Shown: positions 41,149 to 54,167 of the stretch, piece by piece
How positions within the stretch are numbered: position 1 is the stretch's first letter
Layout: every line of letters begins with the position of its first letter
NCBI GenBank assembly: GCA_013397695.1
Contig: VYZI01000057.1
Span: 2,218,622-2,282,621, forward strand
Direction of reading: 5' to 3'
DNA length: 64,000 nucleotides
Origin: Centropus unirufus
Taxonomy: Eukaryota; Chordata; Aves; Cuculiformes; Centropidae
Made by a program: the position numbers and the translations under genes
The notes under the pieces: model-generated
Database searches by the model: none
The model's input: only the letters and a program-made list of their open reading frames with translations
Told to the model about the DNA's origin: nothing

Positions 41149-41795
41149 TACATTACAAATTCATAGACAGCAGGCTAAGAAGCTAAAAAATATGTATCTA
41201 TTTTACTAAGTAGCCTCATCAACGATGCATAAACCAAAAAAACCCAAACTGGTGGGTGTTACAACAAAAGTGAGGAAACAGAACAAATGAAGAAAACTGG
41301 GTAGAAGTTGATGGACTAAATGTCTACTTCTTTTATTAGAATCAATAACAATACCAAAGTCAAGATCTCAGCTACAGCATATGGGCAACACTAGCAGCTG
41401 TGTGGAAATTACTTCTTATAAAAACAGTTCCAAACTAGAACGACTAAAAATAAGGCAGGAGACATTTCTACTTTGAACTCCAAACTGCCAAAGAACTTTG
41501 GGGCTTAGGTTCTGAGAGCTATGAAATTCTTGTTTAATTCAAGATGATCCACAGCAATATCTAACGTGGCTTTGTACACCTGGAAATACAGACAAGCAGT
41601 GTCTAGTTTTCTAATAGAAACATCATAACTTTCCAAATCACAGATAAAAGTATTACAAAATAGATAAGTGTAGAAATGAAAAAAGAGTAACTATTGGAAG
41701 TTATTAAACACAATAGAATTCAAAGCTGAACTACAAGGCAAGATATTACAAGGGATCTTTTGGTGAGAGGAGTGCTAGTTACACACACATATAAA

Positions 41796-41970
41796 TTATA
41801 CAGGATTTTAACCATACCTTCGTATGGTATCCGAATGGTGTGTGTATATATATATGCAATATAATATATATTNNNNNNNNNNNNNNNATATAATAGATTA
41901 TATTACATATATATATTCTCGTATGGTACATATAACCAAAAGTTATACAGGATTTCAACCATACCTTCGT
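41796..41970. repeat. 28-bp direct repeats flanking an AT-rich, gap-containing core
   Basis: A 28-base word (TTATACAGGATT, T or C, TAACC or CAACC, ATACCTTCGT) occurs at 41796-41823 and 41943-41970 with a single mismatch. Between the copies are TATA-rich runs and the N gap. The first copy continues into CGTATGGTA, which recurs at about 41920 before the second copy. ACCATAC, CTTC, GTATGGT (41811-41828) is an exact 7-bp inverted repeat. The layout suggests a minisatellite-like unit of roughly 100-147 bases, partly collapsed or expanded. Confidence 0.75.
41873..41887. other. Assembly gap of 15 N
   Basis: Fifteen unknown bases interrupt a TATA-rich stretch. The open frame that reads through them is an artefact. 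The true length between the flanks is probably not fixed at 15, since the flanks are repetitive and could have been collapsed. Confidence 0.98.
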
Positions 41971-43879
41971 TTACAGAAGTATCACCAAAAAATTACTGTA
42001 ACATCTGTTTTTTTGTATCACTACCAAGAGAGACCTTGCCTTTTCCTTATTATTTTGGGAGGTGTTTTTTTTTTTTCTCTTCTTTACATAGCATTGAGGT
42101 TTTGTTACTATCAAAGAAAGGAAACCAGCTATTGAAAACTAATGATGACAGAAAAAATTGTCCTAGAGTGAGATGGAAAGCTAATAACAACTTGGGTTTT
42201 CAAAATGGTTCCCCTTTCCTTTTGACAAATGTTTACTATAATAAGAAGGAGGTAATATCAACAGCAAGAAGTATACATGCAGCAGCTTGTCTGGGGTTGA
42301 GGACACATTCTTTCAGTCTCCCAATTTAATAAACATTTTAATTGCCATTTAAAGTGAAATAATAAAAAAAAAAACAAACCTCATTTAACTTTGAATATGC
42401 TCTATGAATTAGAACTCAAAAACTCCTCATAACAGTACTGACAGGGTATTTGTCTTCCTATTAAGGAACTTGTACCTCAAAGTATGCATGTCATTAAAAC
42501 AAGAGCATAACTATTATAAACAAATAAACAAAAATTATTATAATTGTAAAGGCTATTTTAAAAGATGCTGAGGCATGATTTATAATAACTAATGCCATGT
42601 TTGGAAAGCTAAGCCTCATTTATGGATCATCCACTGCTCAAATGATATACATCCAAATAGAAATCCCATCTTTATAGAGTTGGGGTTTTTTTAAGTGAAA
42701 ATCATATGATCAAAATAGTTCACTGCACTACACACTAAGATTCATACTTGAGAATGAAAAATTATTAGCAATTTTTACACACAGCCACACAATTAACTTG
42801 CAGTTAAGAAGCACAGATCAAAAGGTATTTTGAGTAACTTAATATTTTTTGTGAATTTTTGCGGTTTTTCTCCCACAGAATATAGGTACACACTCCTCCT
42901 GTCACTGTGCCTTCCTCAGTTAGACATACAGTGGGGCAATACTTCACAGTATTGTTACTTCGAGCAGCTCTTCACCCTTTTATTTTCAGAAACTCAAAAT
43001 ACTCTAACACTAAAAAAAGGCAAAGAACGGATGGTGAGAAGATAATACCTGTCAAGGAACCATAGTTACTACTGAGCAACACATCTTCCCCCTTCATACG
43101 GTGCCTACAGTCAGAGGAAGGGTGGTGGTGAAATGGAAGCAAGGAAATTTGAAACTGCTGTTCATTTTCAGCATCTATTAACCTCCAAGACTTCAAAACC
43201 TACACAAAATCCAGGTCAAGTAGAGAAGAAAAAAAATAAAAAAATTTGCATTGCGAGCTCTACCTTTCAAAGCTCCAGAAGGGAATAAGGCACTTAAAGT
43301 ATGAAATCTCTCCAGTCTGTAGCATGACAGTGGAGCTCCATCCTACTGTCAAGCACACACAAAGGGGCACTCAAAAGAAAATGTAAATTGCTCAGAAAAT
43401 AAAGGTTACATGTACATGAAGGTAACTTCAATGACCCAAGACCCAACAAATATTTACTGTGGGCACCAAAGAAAAGAGCGTGAGTCCTGATGAGAAAAGA
43501 CAAGTTTCAAGGGGTTTGGAGATCAGGAAAGTAAGACACCACGCACCCAAATATAAGCAACAACATACTCGCAATCTGAGACATTAAACCAGGTGCAAAG
43601 CAGTCTGAAAAGGAAAAGTACATGAGTTTGTTGACCCTGCAGCAACTGATACAGTCAAAATAGAAATGAAGGATGAGAATTAAATTGTAGCTCAGAATTT
43701 CCTCAATTTCCTGTTGTGCTCTGCTGACCCAGATGAGGCCACCAAGGTCTAGCTTGTGCTCCAAAGAACTCAGTTTGTGCCCAGGGCCACAGAGGTGGAA
43801 GGTTAATGTACTGACTCATAGCACTGGCTCACCATTTCCACACGATCCTTCATGTCTCATTTGAATAGCTTTGTGCCTA
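41971..43879. other. AT-rich non-coding stretch
   Basis: No gene, RNA or transposon is recognised. There is a T13 run at 42065-42077 and an A12 run at about 42364-42375. Confidence 0.55.
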
Positions 43880-44012
43880 GCTGAGCTTGTGCTAGTTAAA
43901 ATGTGCCAAAACCAATTAGTGAATAACGATGCTGCTATGGCAACAGCATCTAGTTTTCCAATTAGTAATAATTGCCAAAGCACCTGCCATAAAACAAATA
44001 CATGTGGATTGG
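43880..44012. promoter_or_regulatory. Candidate conserved noncoding element (RFX and homeodomain sites)
   Basis: The sequence has an X-box-like element GCTGCTATGGCAAC (43930-43943), which differs by one base from the RFX-type GTTGCTATGGCAAC. Two CCAATTAGT-type homeodomain sites lie on either side (CCAATTAGT at about 43912 and CCAATTAGTAATAATTGCC at about 43957), all within 60 bases. Clusters of this kind are typical of vertebrate developmental enhancers. No alignment was possible, so conservation is inferred only from motif density and the lack of transposon signs. A chance cluster is the main alternative. Confidence 0.3.
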
Positions 44013-47000
44013 GGGGGTGGCTGTGAAACAAACTTTGCTAAAAGGTTGTGGTGCTGTTTTTTTTTGTTTCTAATTGACCTTTATAATCATTATGAAAGAG
44101 AAAAAAGTGCCAGTGCTCTTTTTCCAGCAATCAAATGTAATGCTAACAGACAAAGTATTATTTATTTTTAAAGAAGTCCAAAGAATGTGTCCTAAAGTCT
44201 TAAAATAATTAACTGTGCTGTGTTTGGAGATTCCCAGGCAAGAAAAATTCCAGATGGCAGTCATGTACTGAGAGCAGTGCAATGAGTGCAATATTACAAT
44301 ACCACCTGTAAGTTGCAAATGCGCTGATTCACAGAGGAAAAGACGAAGCATATTGAAGTGCTACAGTAAACAACCATGGAATCAGGCAAGATATAAATGA
44401 ATCTATTCACCCTACATGTGTTCTAATGCTGAGCGTATATTATTGACATGTAATTTGCAGCGTATCTGTACTTCCCAGTTCCAGTCACAAATGGAAACAG
44501 GACTCTCATCTTCTCTGTGTTGCACTAGAATTTTAGAGGGTTTTAACATCCTCTTATAGCAGCCACCATCCAACCGCAGGATGGAATTATCTGAAGTCAG
44601 TAAACTGATGCTTATTTCCATTCTTAGATAGCAGTAGTGGATGAATGTGTAAATTTGCATGGTCTTCATATACTTAAATTTTCTGTATTTTAAACACTTA
44701 CCATTTCTCCCCATCCATGTGGCAGAGGTTATACAGCTTTCCAGCAATTATCAAATATTATTCAGAAAGTACCCATTTTCACTACTTTTTGATAGGCTCA
44801 ACATGATTACATAGGCTTAGCTCTGATTGTCCTCCTAAGTACATTCTCACTGAATTTAGAATAATGTGAGTAATGTGATGGAAACACGTGGTGATAATAC
44901 ACTGATATAATTTTTTTAAAACACATATTAAGCATGGGCAACATGTAACCCTTGAGCAAAGGGAAAAAAACTGTGTGTGTTACAATCACTGTATAGGAAT
45001 CTTTTTTCCCTTTTTTCTAAAAACACTAAACCTCAAAGCAACTCTATAATCAAGCTCTTCCAAGATTCAAAGAGGGAAAAAACAGGGTGAGCCTTTCTCC
45101 TTTTTTGTGAAAAGATTTATCATACACGAGTGGAGCATTTCATATTGCTCAGTAATTTAGATTGGAAAAGACCAGCCAGACACCAGTTCTTTGCTTGTAA
45201 GAGCCTAAAATCACACATAAGGATTCCCATTTCAGCCTCTTCAGAGATCCTAATTGGAGTGAACATAAGCAGTTAATCAGAAAGGCAGATTTCACAGCAA
45301 ATGTAATAAATTCCCAAATGGTCAAGCCCAGCAGTGGTTCTTGAAACAGCAGCAGCAGTAACTGCAACAAACAGATGTTGTTTTTCACAAGGATAAGTTT
45401 TAACAAATACTTTAAGACTCAACACTAATGTTTCTATACCACAACAGAGTCTTGCCTTGTTGTTTAGTTGTTTGTTTTTGTTTGTTTTTTTTTTTTTTTA
45501 ATTGAACAGAAAAGGAGAAGAACATTGGTAAAGACAAATTCAAACTTTTAGTGACGTACACTGCTCACTGCATTTACACTTCTAAACTGGTTGTGCCATC
45601 TGTTGGGACAGAAACAAGCCCTGGTTGTTCTGTTTTGTTTTGTTTTTTCCTGAGGGTTTTTAGATTATCAAAAATAAGTTGCTTTCTATTGTTTTAAGAA
45701 AAAAGAACATAAAAGAATATGTTAGCACTATAAATTACAATATTTGACATGAAAAAAAGCAATTATTACTACAGCAGACAGTGAAGTGCAGAAAAAAACT
45801 GATGGTGTTTTAATATTCTATTTGTCCAAATGACCTAATTAACTTTTTACAAAAGTGACCTCTAAGTTGTGTATTAGTGTATTGATCTTCAGAGTTTCAA
45901 AAACATGTTATCTTCAATATTTCTATAAAATCATGCTCCTTGCCAAGTTTTTATTCCTGAACTCCAAAGGGAGAGCTTTGGATGGAGAGACTTATCTAAA
46001 AATTACTGTTTCATTAAGCAATTCACTTCCACTTCACCTTTGAAAGGTGATGTATCAGTGACAAACACATTTGAAGTGAATAAAGTTTGTGATAAAGGCT
46101 CTTGCAGCATTATTCATTACACTCACACTCTGAATGCTTAAAAATTAGATATGCGCCCCCTTTTGCTTAAACCACATTAAGGCATATAAGATGCCTCAAA
46201 AGCTATGAGAAATACTAATATTGAAAAAAATGCAAAAAACTGTGGAAAGACAGAAGAAAAACCTTAAAGACTTCATTAAAGAGCATGTGTTTATATAATC
46301 TTTTTTTCCTGATCTATTTCAGCCTCTGCAGGAGTGGATTTTCAGCCTAATGCCACTTCCTAGGACTCTATGATCCAAAAGAACAAGTACATTAAAAATC
46401 AAACAAACAAACCACCCATGCCAGCCAATTAACCAAATCCACCCTATCTGTTATTACATAGCAAACAGCATCTTCTACACTGTAATTCTAGTTTATAACC
46501 AGCTTTTCATAGAAGGTCTTCTATGAAGAAGAACTTCAGCTTGAATTGTCCAGTAGTTTTTAACATAATTTTACATATGAAGATATGTTTGGTCATAGAA
46601 AAACAGAAATGTTTTCACAATCTTCATCTTGGCGCAGCACATAAACCTGCCCACTTACTTTTAAGTCCTGGTAATCTCATTGACAGTGAAGAAATTATTC
46701 ATGCTTTGAAAATTAAACTATTAAGCACATTCTTAAATATTTTCCTGGGCAGGACCTCTAGGTAATAGACTTAACACACTGCACAGGTTGCACATGGCTT
46801 TTACATAACGGAGTCTGTTTTAAAACAAACCAAGAAGTCAAGTACAGTGTTTATCTCTGGTTCTTTTGAGCACACTAGTCTTTCAGGGGGACAATTTTGA
46901 ATTATGCTCTCTGGAAATCCCCAGGCCAGCATAAGAATTAAAGGAGGTAGAAGATATGCAATTACTTCACAAAAGGACAGATCTACAATGACTCAACGAT

Positions 47001-47279
47001 GGGCTGCACTTCAGGGACTGAGCAGAGTTAAGATTTGTACCGTGAATTAAGATTTAATGAATCCCTGGACAAGTTTTATCAAAGAAGCTAAAGGAAAGGG
47101 AAAAGAAAAATAAAGACTACTTGATTATGGATTAGCAAAATGAAAATGCTACGTATGTTAAAAATAAAATTCATGCAAGACGGGGTGACTTTGAACATTG
47201 CGATACAGCACTAATCATCAGGAGGTTAAATACTCTGCTATTTCAATGTAATGAGGAAGTGACTGTCATCAAAAGACAA
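44013..47279. other. AT-rich non-coding stretch
   Basis: Nothing is recognised apart from the T-rich tract at 45455-45500. A weak CR1-like phrase near 45160 (ATTGGAAAAGACC) was not called. Confidence 0.55.
45455..45500. repeat. T-rich tract with TTTG repeats and a T15 run
   Basis: Repeated TTTG units lead into a run of at least 15 T ending at 45499. A second, shorter TTTTG tract lies at 45631-45648. On the minus strand these read as A-rich, like old poly(A) tails, but no element body is visible next to them. Confidence 0.7.
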
Positions 47280-47390
47280 TTACACTGTAAAAATATTTAA
47301 AAATCGCAGTGGCGTATTTGTAATGCGCATTTTCTGATAATAAGAGATTGCAAAATATTTTTATTTCTTTATGGAAAAGTTAAAAAAGGA
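47280..47390. promoter_or_regulatory. Candidate conserved noncoding element (CpG-retaining AT-rich block)
   Basis: Four CpG sites survive within about 30 bases (AATCGCAGTGGCG, then TGCGCATT). AATGCGCATT at 47322-47331 is an exact palindrome resembling half of an NRF1 site. Around it are unbroken AT-rich words, including GATAATAAGAGATTGC. The combination of AT richness with retained CpG is often seen in constrained enhancers, but only alignment could show this. A chance pattern is possible. Confidence 0.22.
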
Positions 47391-50300
47391 AGCAGTCTTC
47401 TAGAAAAACTAAAATCATCAATTAAGCGTACAAAATTTACAGTAGAACATCTATTCCTCTTCCTTATATCTCTCCTAGAGATAGTAACATAAAACTAGAT
47501 GGGTACCATATCACATCCAGTACACAAATATAACTATCAAACACTTATCTAAATGATGTTAAGAGTTCACTGCACAAAGCGATGTTTTTTCCTTTGATAA
47601 CTACACTAAACTGATTTTCAGGACAGAGCAAACACAGTTTATGGACTGATGCAGACATGTTACAGACACAAAGTGTTTATTAGGATAAACATTTCAAACA
47701 GTCTGTCACAGAAACATTTCCATTTCCTATTTCCAACAGATGATAATTTTAAGTGGAATTGATGGTATATTATTTGTGGAATTCAGAAGTAGAGCTTTCA
47801 AAATCCTAAGTTGGAGGACATTTTTCAACAGTTTTTATTCTATATTGGACATATATTGCCACAAAGAACAGTGGGGAATGTTAAATTGCCAACAAAGTGA
47901 ACTCATCCATGCAAGGTACAATTCTCAAGTACTGAAATTGCTGATTAAGAATGCAGCTACTAAGGAGAAAAAGTGCGATCCAATGTCTTCTGAAAGAGTT
48001 CATCAAACATTCTACATTCCAAAAGACAGCAGTGGCAATTTTGTTCTCTTTCAGAGACTCAGTGTTCTTTTGTGAAATTTCTGGACAAAGTTCTCTATGG
48101 GAAGGCAAAGAATTTCAAATTACTCAATTCTTATAGCTAGGTTCATAGCCAAAGGTAAAGCCAGAGGCATAAACTGGATAAGAAGCATTGCAACGCATAG
48201 CCATGATTTGATGGAAGCCATAGGAATGTATCCTACCTGGACTCAAGCCCAGGCAAGCCAGGGGAAGCTGGGTCCCTCCGTTCTGTTCTCCAGCAGAATC
48301 ATACAGCTGCAACCTCTATGGTACCCTTGGTACCAGCAAGAACTTAAGGCTGCAGAAACATTTTTAGAAACAGTGTTTTGTAGTTTTAGGGATGAATCTC
48401 TCAAGACCTCTCAAATATTATTATTGCAAGTAGATTTTTAAACATATGATTCAACTAACAGGACAGTCAAAATCTTCACTTTTTATCCCTCACAGTTCAG
48501 TTTCTTAGAAATAAGCTCTCTTCTGCATTAAACAAATATAACGTTTCAACATTATTGAAGCTACTTTTCTATTGTAGAAACACTATATTAGATACTAGCA
48601 CAATAAGTAAAGTTACAGTAACCAGAAAAAAGGAAAGCACTGAAAACTCCTATCTAAATATGGGATAAAAAAAAAAGAAGTGGAAAAGGAAGTGGCCTTC
48701 GCAATTTCATATAAACTGCTACTGTCAGACTACATCTCTTAAACTGTTTTCCTTCATTTGCACTTAATTGAAATGGTTGAAAAAATGCTCATTTTTATTT
48801 GCTATGAGAACTATGGCCCATTATGTTAAGACTCCAAAATCACCAGTGAGTTATGAACCATTGAGAACAGTTAAGAAAAGAGCCTAATCCCTTGCCTAAA
48901 ATTACACTATCTCTGTAACAACAATGTATTTATTTTTCTCCACTATTCAGGACACAAATTCACTAGCAATAAACAAAATAGATCTACTCATTCAATGCGA
49001 GAAAAGTACTTTTTGAGGCAGTCATCAAAAATCAAGAAATACCTATGCCTGAATAAAGACAGTAAATCATGGCCCTGATCTAAGTCATTTGGCTTTTAGC
49101 TTCACTTTCCACTTTCTCTTTTTCTTCATAATACAGGTCCTATCAGCTGCCCTTTTTCCCAATGAACATTTGGGTACACTTATATCCTACCTGCAAGCCA
49201 ACATAAAACCTCATTAGAGAAAACAAGATAGAATAAAATCCATGCAGCGTGAAAGAAGTTTTGACCTGTTGATATCAACAGCAAAAATTCAATTTCTATG
49301 CAACCAGCACATCATCTTGATGTACTTCCCCAGTAGAGGTAAAGTACTCCAGTGGTCTCATCCCAAGTCAGAAAAAGTGCCAAATCATAGGTACAACCCT
49401 GGGCAGATCACACAGTTGCCCTTAGTTTCCACATTTGCCACAAGTAGATAATAACTCTGGCAAATGTAGACTGCCATAAAATAACTAAGCATGATTATTG
49501 ATTTTTTTCATATAAAAAGCAATAGTACAAATCGCAAATTGAGCAAATTGTAGCCTGGTGCTAGTGACAAGAACCTGGGAGGAAGATGATTGTCTACTTT
49601 AAAAATTATTGATTTTTATAGGATACATATTACTTTATTACCTTGACACTCTTCAAATAAGGAGCTTCATAAGCGATTAGCAAACCAAATACAAGAACAA
49701 CTGGACCTTATATAAATGCCAGAGCAGACCTGTTTTAAAGTACAAAAATGAAAGAAATATTATTAAGCAGGCTAAATGTCACAGATTCCTGAGTGTTTAC
49801 ACTTAATTAGAGGAAAACTTTAAGTAACACATTCTTAATCTAAGAGAGTTCATAGCTAATTGTGTACCTGTGACGAACTATCTCCATGGATTTCTAAATT
49901 CTATAAATGTTGAAAACTGCAGGATTTTTTTTTTTTTATGTGCATCTCACTGGGGACATCTGCGAAGAACAGCTAAGCACCCTGCCTTATACAGCAAACA
50001 TAGAGACTACTTTTGGAGTTTCTCCTCAAACCAAATGCAGTTTAGAAGCCAGTAGTTTGCCACCAGGGCTTTAATCCTTCAAGCTTCACACAGAAGCTCC
50101 AACTTCTCTGTCCGTGCAGTGCGGAGATCTGTCTGTACAGGCAATTCCTGTATTTGCAGCTACGAATAATATCCTCACAAATAAATCTTACAACCAGTGG
50201 TTGCATTTTTCATTTGCAATGTTCCTTTAGTTCATTTCTTTCATTTGATAGTTAGCAATGATAAAGATATTTAGCTCTTACATAGTGAAAGGTAAAGAAG

Positions 50301-52552
50301 TCTTAAAATACCTAGCAAATCTCTCCTCGGATATCCGTACCCAAGCCCACCAACAAAAAGCTGACTTTGTGCCACTAACCTGCATGATCTGAACCATTAG
50401 TTCAAGTTGCCTCTATAACTTTTGGCAATGTCACTGGACAAATGGACATTCTTCACAGAGGAAAACTGCTTATGGCATGTCACCTACTTATGCTTTGAAT
50501 ACATGAAATTCGTTATTTCTGTGAGTAGAAGACTGTTAATAGTGAATTATATTTTCCCAGGGACTCCTCCAATCAGCTAACAAGAAAACAACTCGCAGCT
50601 ACATAAACTGAACTCCTGGTCTTCTCTTTCATGGGACTGCTGCTGTTGAAGAAAGTATAGAATGCAGGGAAACACTGAAGACTGCACAAGGTAACTAGCT
50701 GTTCAAGGGGAAAAAGAAAAACAAAACAAAACTGATCACCTGTTTTTTTTTTGCCCTGGAAACTAAGATATAAACTCATACAATAATTTGTTTTCCAATA
50801 GATTATTTTTAGAAAGGCTGCTGAAATTTAGTCCTAGCTCCACTCTGTTCCAGTCTCTTATGACTCTCTGCACTGCTTCATATAGATAGTAGTCGCCACT
50901 GTAGCCAAGACAGCACTTGGTAATGAGTAGAAGAAAAAAGCAAGGGACCACAACATTTTTAGACTAGCTTTTTCCGAAAAGAAATCATGATGCTTCCACG
51001 TACCGGCAAATATAAAACATGTTTATTACAAAACTTCAGAAAGCTGAAACTACCACACTGATCATAAAAAAAATGTCACCAACATTGACACATTATATCT
51101 CTCCGTGGCAAGGCAGAGATCAAGCATTTGCCACCTCATGAACAGCCTGTAAAATACAGACAGTGTGCATTCATGACTGGCAGCATCCGAAAGCAGGATT
51201 AGAGGCTTTCAGATGAAAATTTGTTCTCTTCAGACAAACAGGATTTGCAGTCTTCCACAACAGTAGTGAATATTGACCGTGGCTACCTGTATTTGGATCT
51301 AGCATTTTCAAATCCCTTGTAAACAGAGGAAAATTTTATCTTCCTAAACACACTTGTTTGCTTCAAAGGAAAAAGTGTGAATAAGAAATCAGAAAAGGGA
51401 TAAAAAAAGGAGCGAATCCTTCTGGATCAAGGATGTTTACTTCATACAGCTTAAAAAAAGTAAAAATCTTCCATACTCATCCAGAAAATCATTTTCACGT
51501 GCACAACATCAATGTTCATCACACACCACATTTATCAGAGAAAGTAACGTGTATTATTATTGAATATCAGGTTAGAGCATGTGATGGGAGTTCCTCTTCC
51601 TTCTCCACCAATGTTTAGTAGCACTTTATTCTTCCAAATGTAACTCGGGAGGTTTTAATCAACTAGTTCCAAATTCCCTACCCTTATCCTAAACAGCTCC
51701 TGAACCCAACCTGCTGTTTCTCCTTCCAGGCACTGTGACTATATAGAAATTGTCTGTTCAACCTCTTACTTGTCTTCTCAGTCTGTGACTAGACTGTTTG
51801 AAAAGCCATTTTAAGCTGGAAATTTCTGCCATTTGTCTTAAAAGGGGTGTTAAGGTTAAAGGCAAAACTCAGCTATTGGAATGCTAGTGATGTTAAACTA
51901 CTAGATGAAATACAAAGACTCTACCTGAGTCATTAATATTTAATTATTAAAAAAATAGACTAATTTGTTTTAAAATCTGGAGATCTATGTAGAATAAGGA
52001 ACAATACATTCAGCAATATACCAATAAACCTCACATATTCAGGAAGATGAACTAGATTGCTTCACTACTCTCTCCCTTATCAAGGGTTCTGCTCTCAAAA
52101 ATGGAGCAAACGTCTTATTTTGTACAATATTCAAGTAGTATTTTAATTCGTATAAAAACTAGAGTAAGAGAATTCAGGGCAAGTGACGTAAGCTGACAAC
52201 TGGACACTATAACCTACAGTTAGTATGCCACTCTCACTTTTAAAACTTTTTACTGAGTATGGTATTTCTATTTCTCATAATCAATGGCTGGAGAAGGGAG
52301 TCAGAGAGTGAAATCCAGCCTGGTTAGGTAATGCCCCAGGCAGAGCAGCTGTACTTACTGAAGAAGAAATAAAACCATCTGATTTAGAGTGCAAGCTGTC
52401 AGCCTGTTATGCACGTTAAAATTTAAACAAATCTCAAATCTATAAAACTTAAACCAAATGTTCAATCAAAACTCTGCAGATCTTTTCACCTTACTCATAT
52501 TTTGGCAGATCACTGCATGTGGTTATAGGATTTTTAGCAGGTTTCAGGAGTC
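47391..52552. other. AT-rich non-coding stretch
   Basis: No exon, RNA or transposon is recognised. Overlapping open frames of 60-114 codons occur on both strands at 47.7-48.4 kb without family similarity. There are T11-T12 runs near 49925 and A-rich runs near 50710. Confidence 0.55.
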
Positions 52553-52618
52553 TGGAGATGGTTAGTGTGCTGAACAGCTGACTCTCCAAGAGAACGTGGT
52601 TTCGACTCTCACTCCGTT
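52553..52618 (+). repeat. tRNA-like fragment (tRNA pseudogene or tRNA-derived SINE head)
   Basis: An A-box-like element, TGGTTAGTGTGC, lies at 52559-52570 and a B-box-like element, GTTTCGACTCT, at 52599-52609 (9 of 11 against GGTTCGANTCC). Their spacing suits an RNA polymerase III internal promoter. GTT and AAC can pair as a short D stem (52561-52575), and TTCGACT fits the seven-base T loop with GTG/CAC pairing. The anticodon stem does not close and the acceptor stem does not pair, so it is not a working tRNA. The order resembles tRNA-Gly or tRNA-Glu type heads, or an ancient amniote SINE such as the MIR type, but this cannot be decided by eye. Confidence 0.4.
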
Positions 52619-54167
52619 TCAGATATGTGGATGTTAGATTTTTTTTAATAACTAATAAATATCAAAGCACATCCCTTCCTTCTAAACGAATAACATTTAG
52701 TCCTTGCCTGAAGTATTTATTCATACAGCACAATGCATTGTAACTCCTGCCTTTCCTGCAGTTTAAAAGGAAAACCAAGGACAAAATCATGGCAAGAGCT
52801 GCATCTTCTTTTTAAGTACAGCATTTTATCGAAGGAAAAAAACATTCCGTGAAGAAGGGGAGGACTGAATCATAGTAGAACTAAAGCATTAATGAAGATT
52901 CAAAACATCAGTCTGCTTCAGTGACACACAAAACAGACTAGATACAGAATATAATTTGAGGCAAGATGGTAGAATTTATACACCTCTGGTAAATAATTCT
53001 TTCATCGTTGGATAGAGCAGAGAAAATCAAGACAGTAAACTTGATGTATTTTACATTCATTATCTTAAAAGGCATCAAGAAGAACTTCAAGACCTCTCGC
53101 CAAATGCATCTCACCAAATTGAACAAAACACCTGCAAGCACACCAGTCTGCAGACTTGTTCTAATGGGAGTGGTACACAGACAATCCCTCTTTTCCTCCT
53201 TATTTTACTTATTTAAGGCCAGCTTATTGATGTTGATACAGAAACTCCAGTTACAAGCAAAGCCAAACATTAGCTATTAAACTTACACGTTCTGCATTTT
53301 CCCACTTCATTTAGACACGAACTATCTCATTAAAATATAAAATGAAACCAGACTAGATTTGCATAAATTAGTGCAGGTTTTGAGTGTTTTTGTCTTCTGA
53401 GAAAGAAGCCAAGAGACTGGCTAGCTTTTGTGCTATGAATAATAGTACTTTGCTTCCTGCAACTGGTTAGCTTGACACAATGAACCTTGGGAAATACCAT
53501 ACAGGAAAACAGGATGGGTCTTTCTTCCTGCGGCACTAATGATCACAGAGATTTTTCCCAGTCTATTTAAATGCTGATTAAATTTACTTTTGTTTTTCAA
53601 TTGAAAATGACAGGTGGGAAAAAATCTCATGATAAAAATGGGCATAATCAAAATGAATTAATCTGGACAGCACTTTTTCCAAGTGAGTTGCCAGCACATT
53701 AGCAAAAATGGAAAAAAATGAGATTGCAGTCATAAGACATCAGCCCATGTTTGAAGCAGTTAGAAATAACTGTCTTCAAATCCCATTTTGCAAAGAAATG
53801 CACATCAAATGCTTTCTCATGCACTGAAAAAACAGTAACACCAGGGCTGAATTATTTGCTTTCCTTCTGCTTCTAAAACTCTCTGACACACTCTGCAGGT
53901 CACAAGGCATTATGTCATCATCTTACTTTCTCCGTGGAACAGGGGAAAGCATATCAAGACCTAAGGGAAGTAAAATGAGACTGTAAAAAGCCTCCTTAAG
54001 GGGAAAAGAAATAATAATAATAAAAAAGTAAAATACAAAAATCTTCAGCAGGTACAATTCAAAAGTTTGTTTTTTTTCAAAGATTCAGTGTCCCAATGTC
54101 CCAATAGCCAATGTCTTGATAGGAATTTAAAGAGATTTAAAGTTGAGTCAAATATGATGTTTTACTG
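52619..54167. other. AT-rich non-coding stretch
   Basis: No gene or transposon is recognised. There is a short duplication, GTCCCAAT, at about 54088-54105. Confidence 0.6.

Noticed and set aside
41824..42135. 103-codon open frame reading through the N gap
   Set aside because: It depends on unknown bases and TATA simple sequence.
45155..45195. ATTGGAAAAGACC phrase, considered as a CR1 minus-strand end
   Set aside because: The following CR1 words and terminal repeat are absent, and the match is too short.
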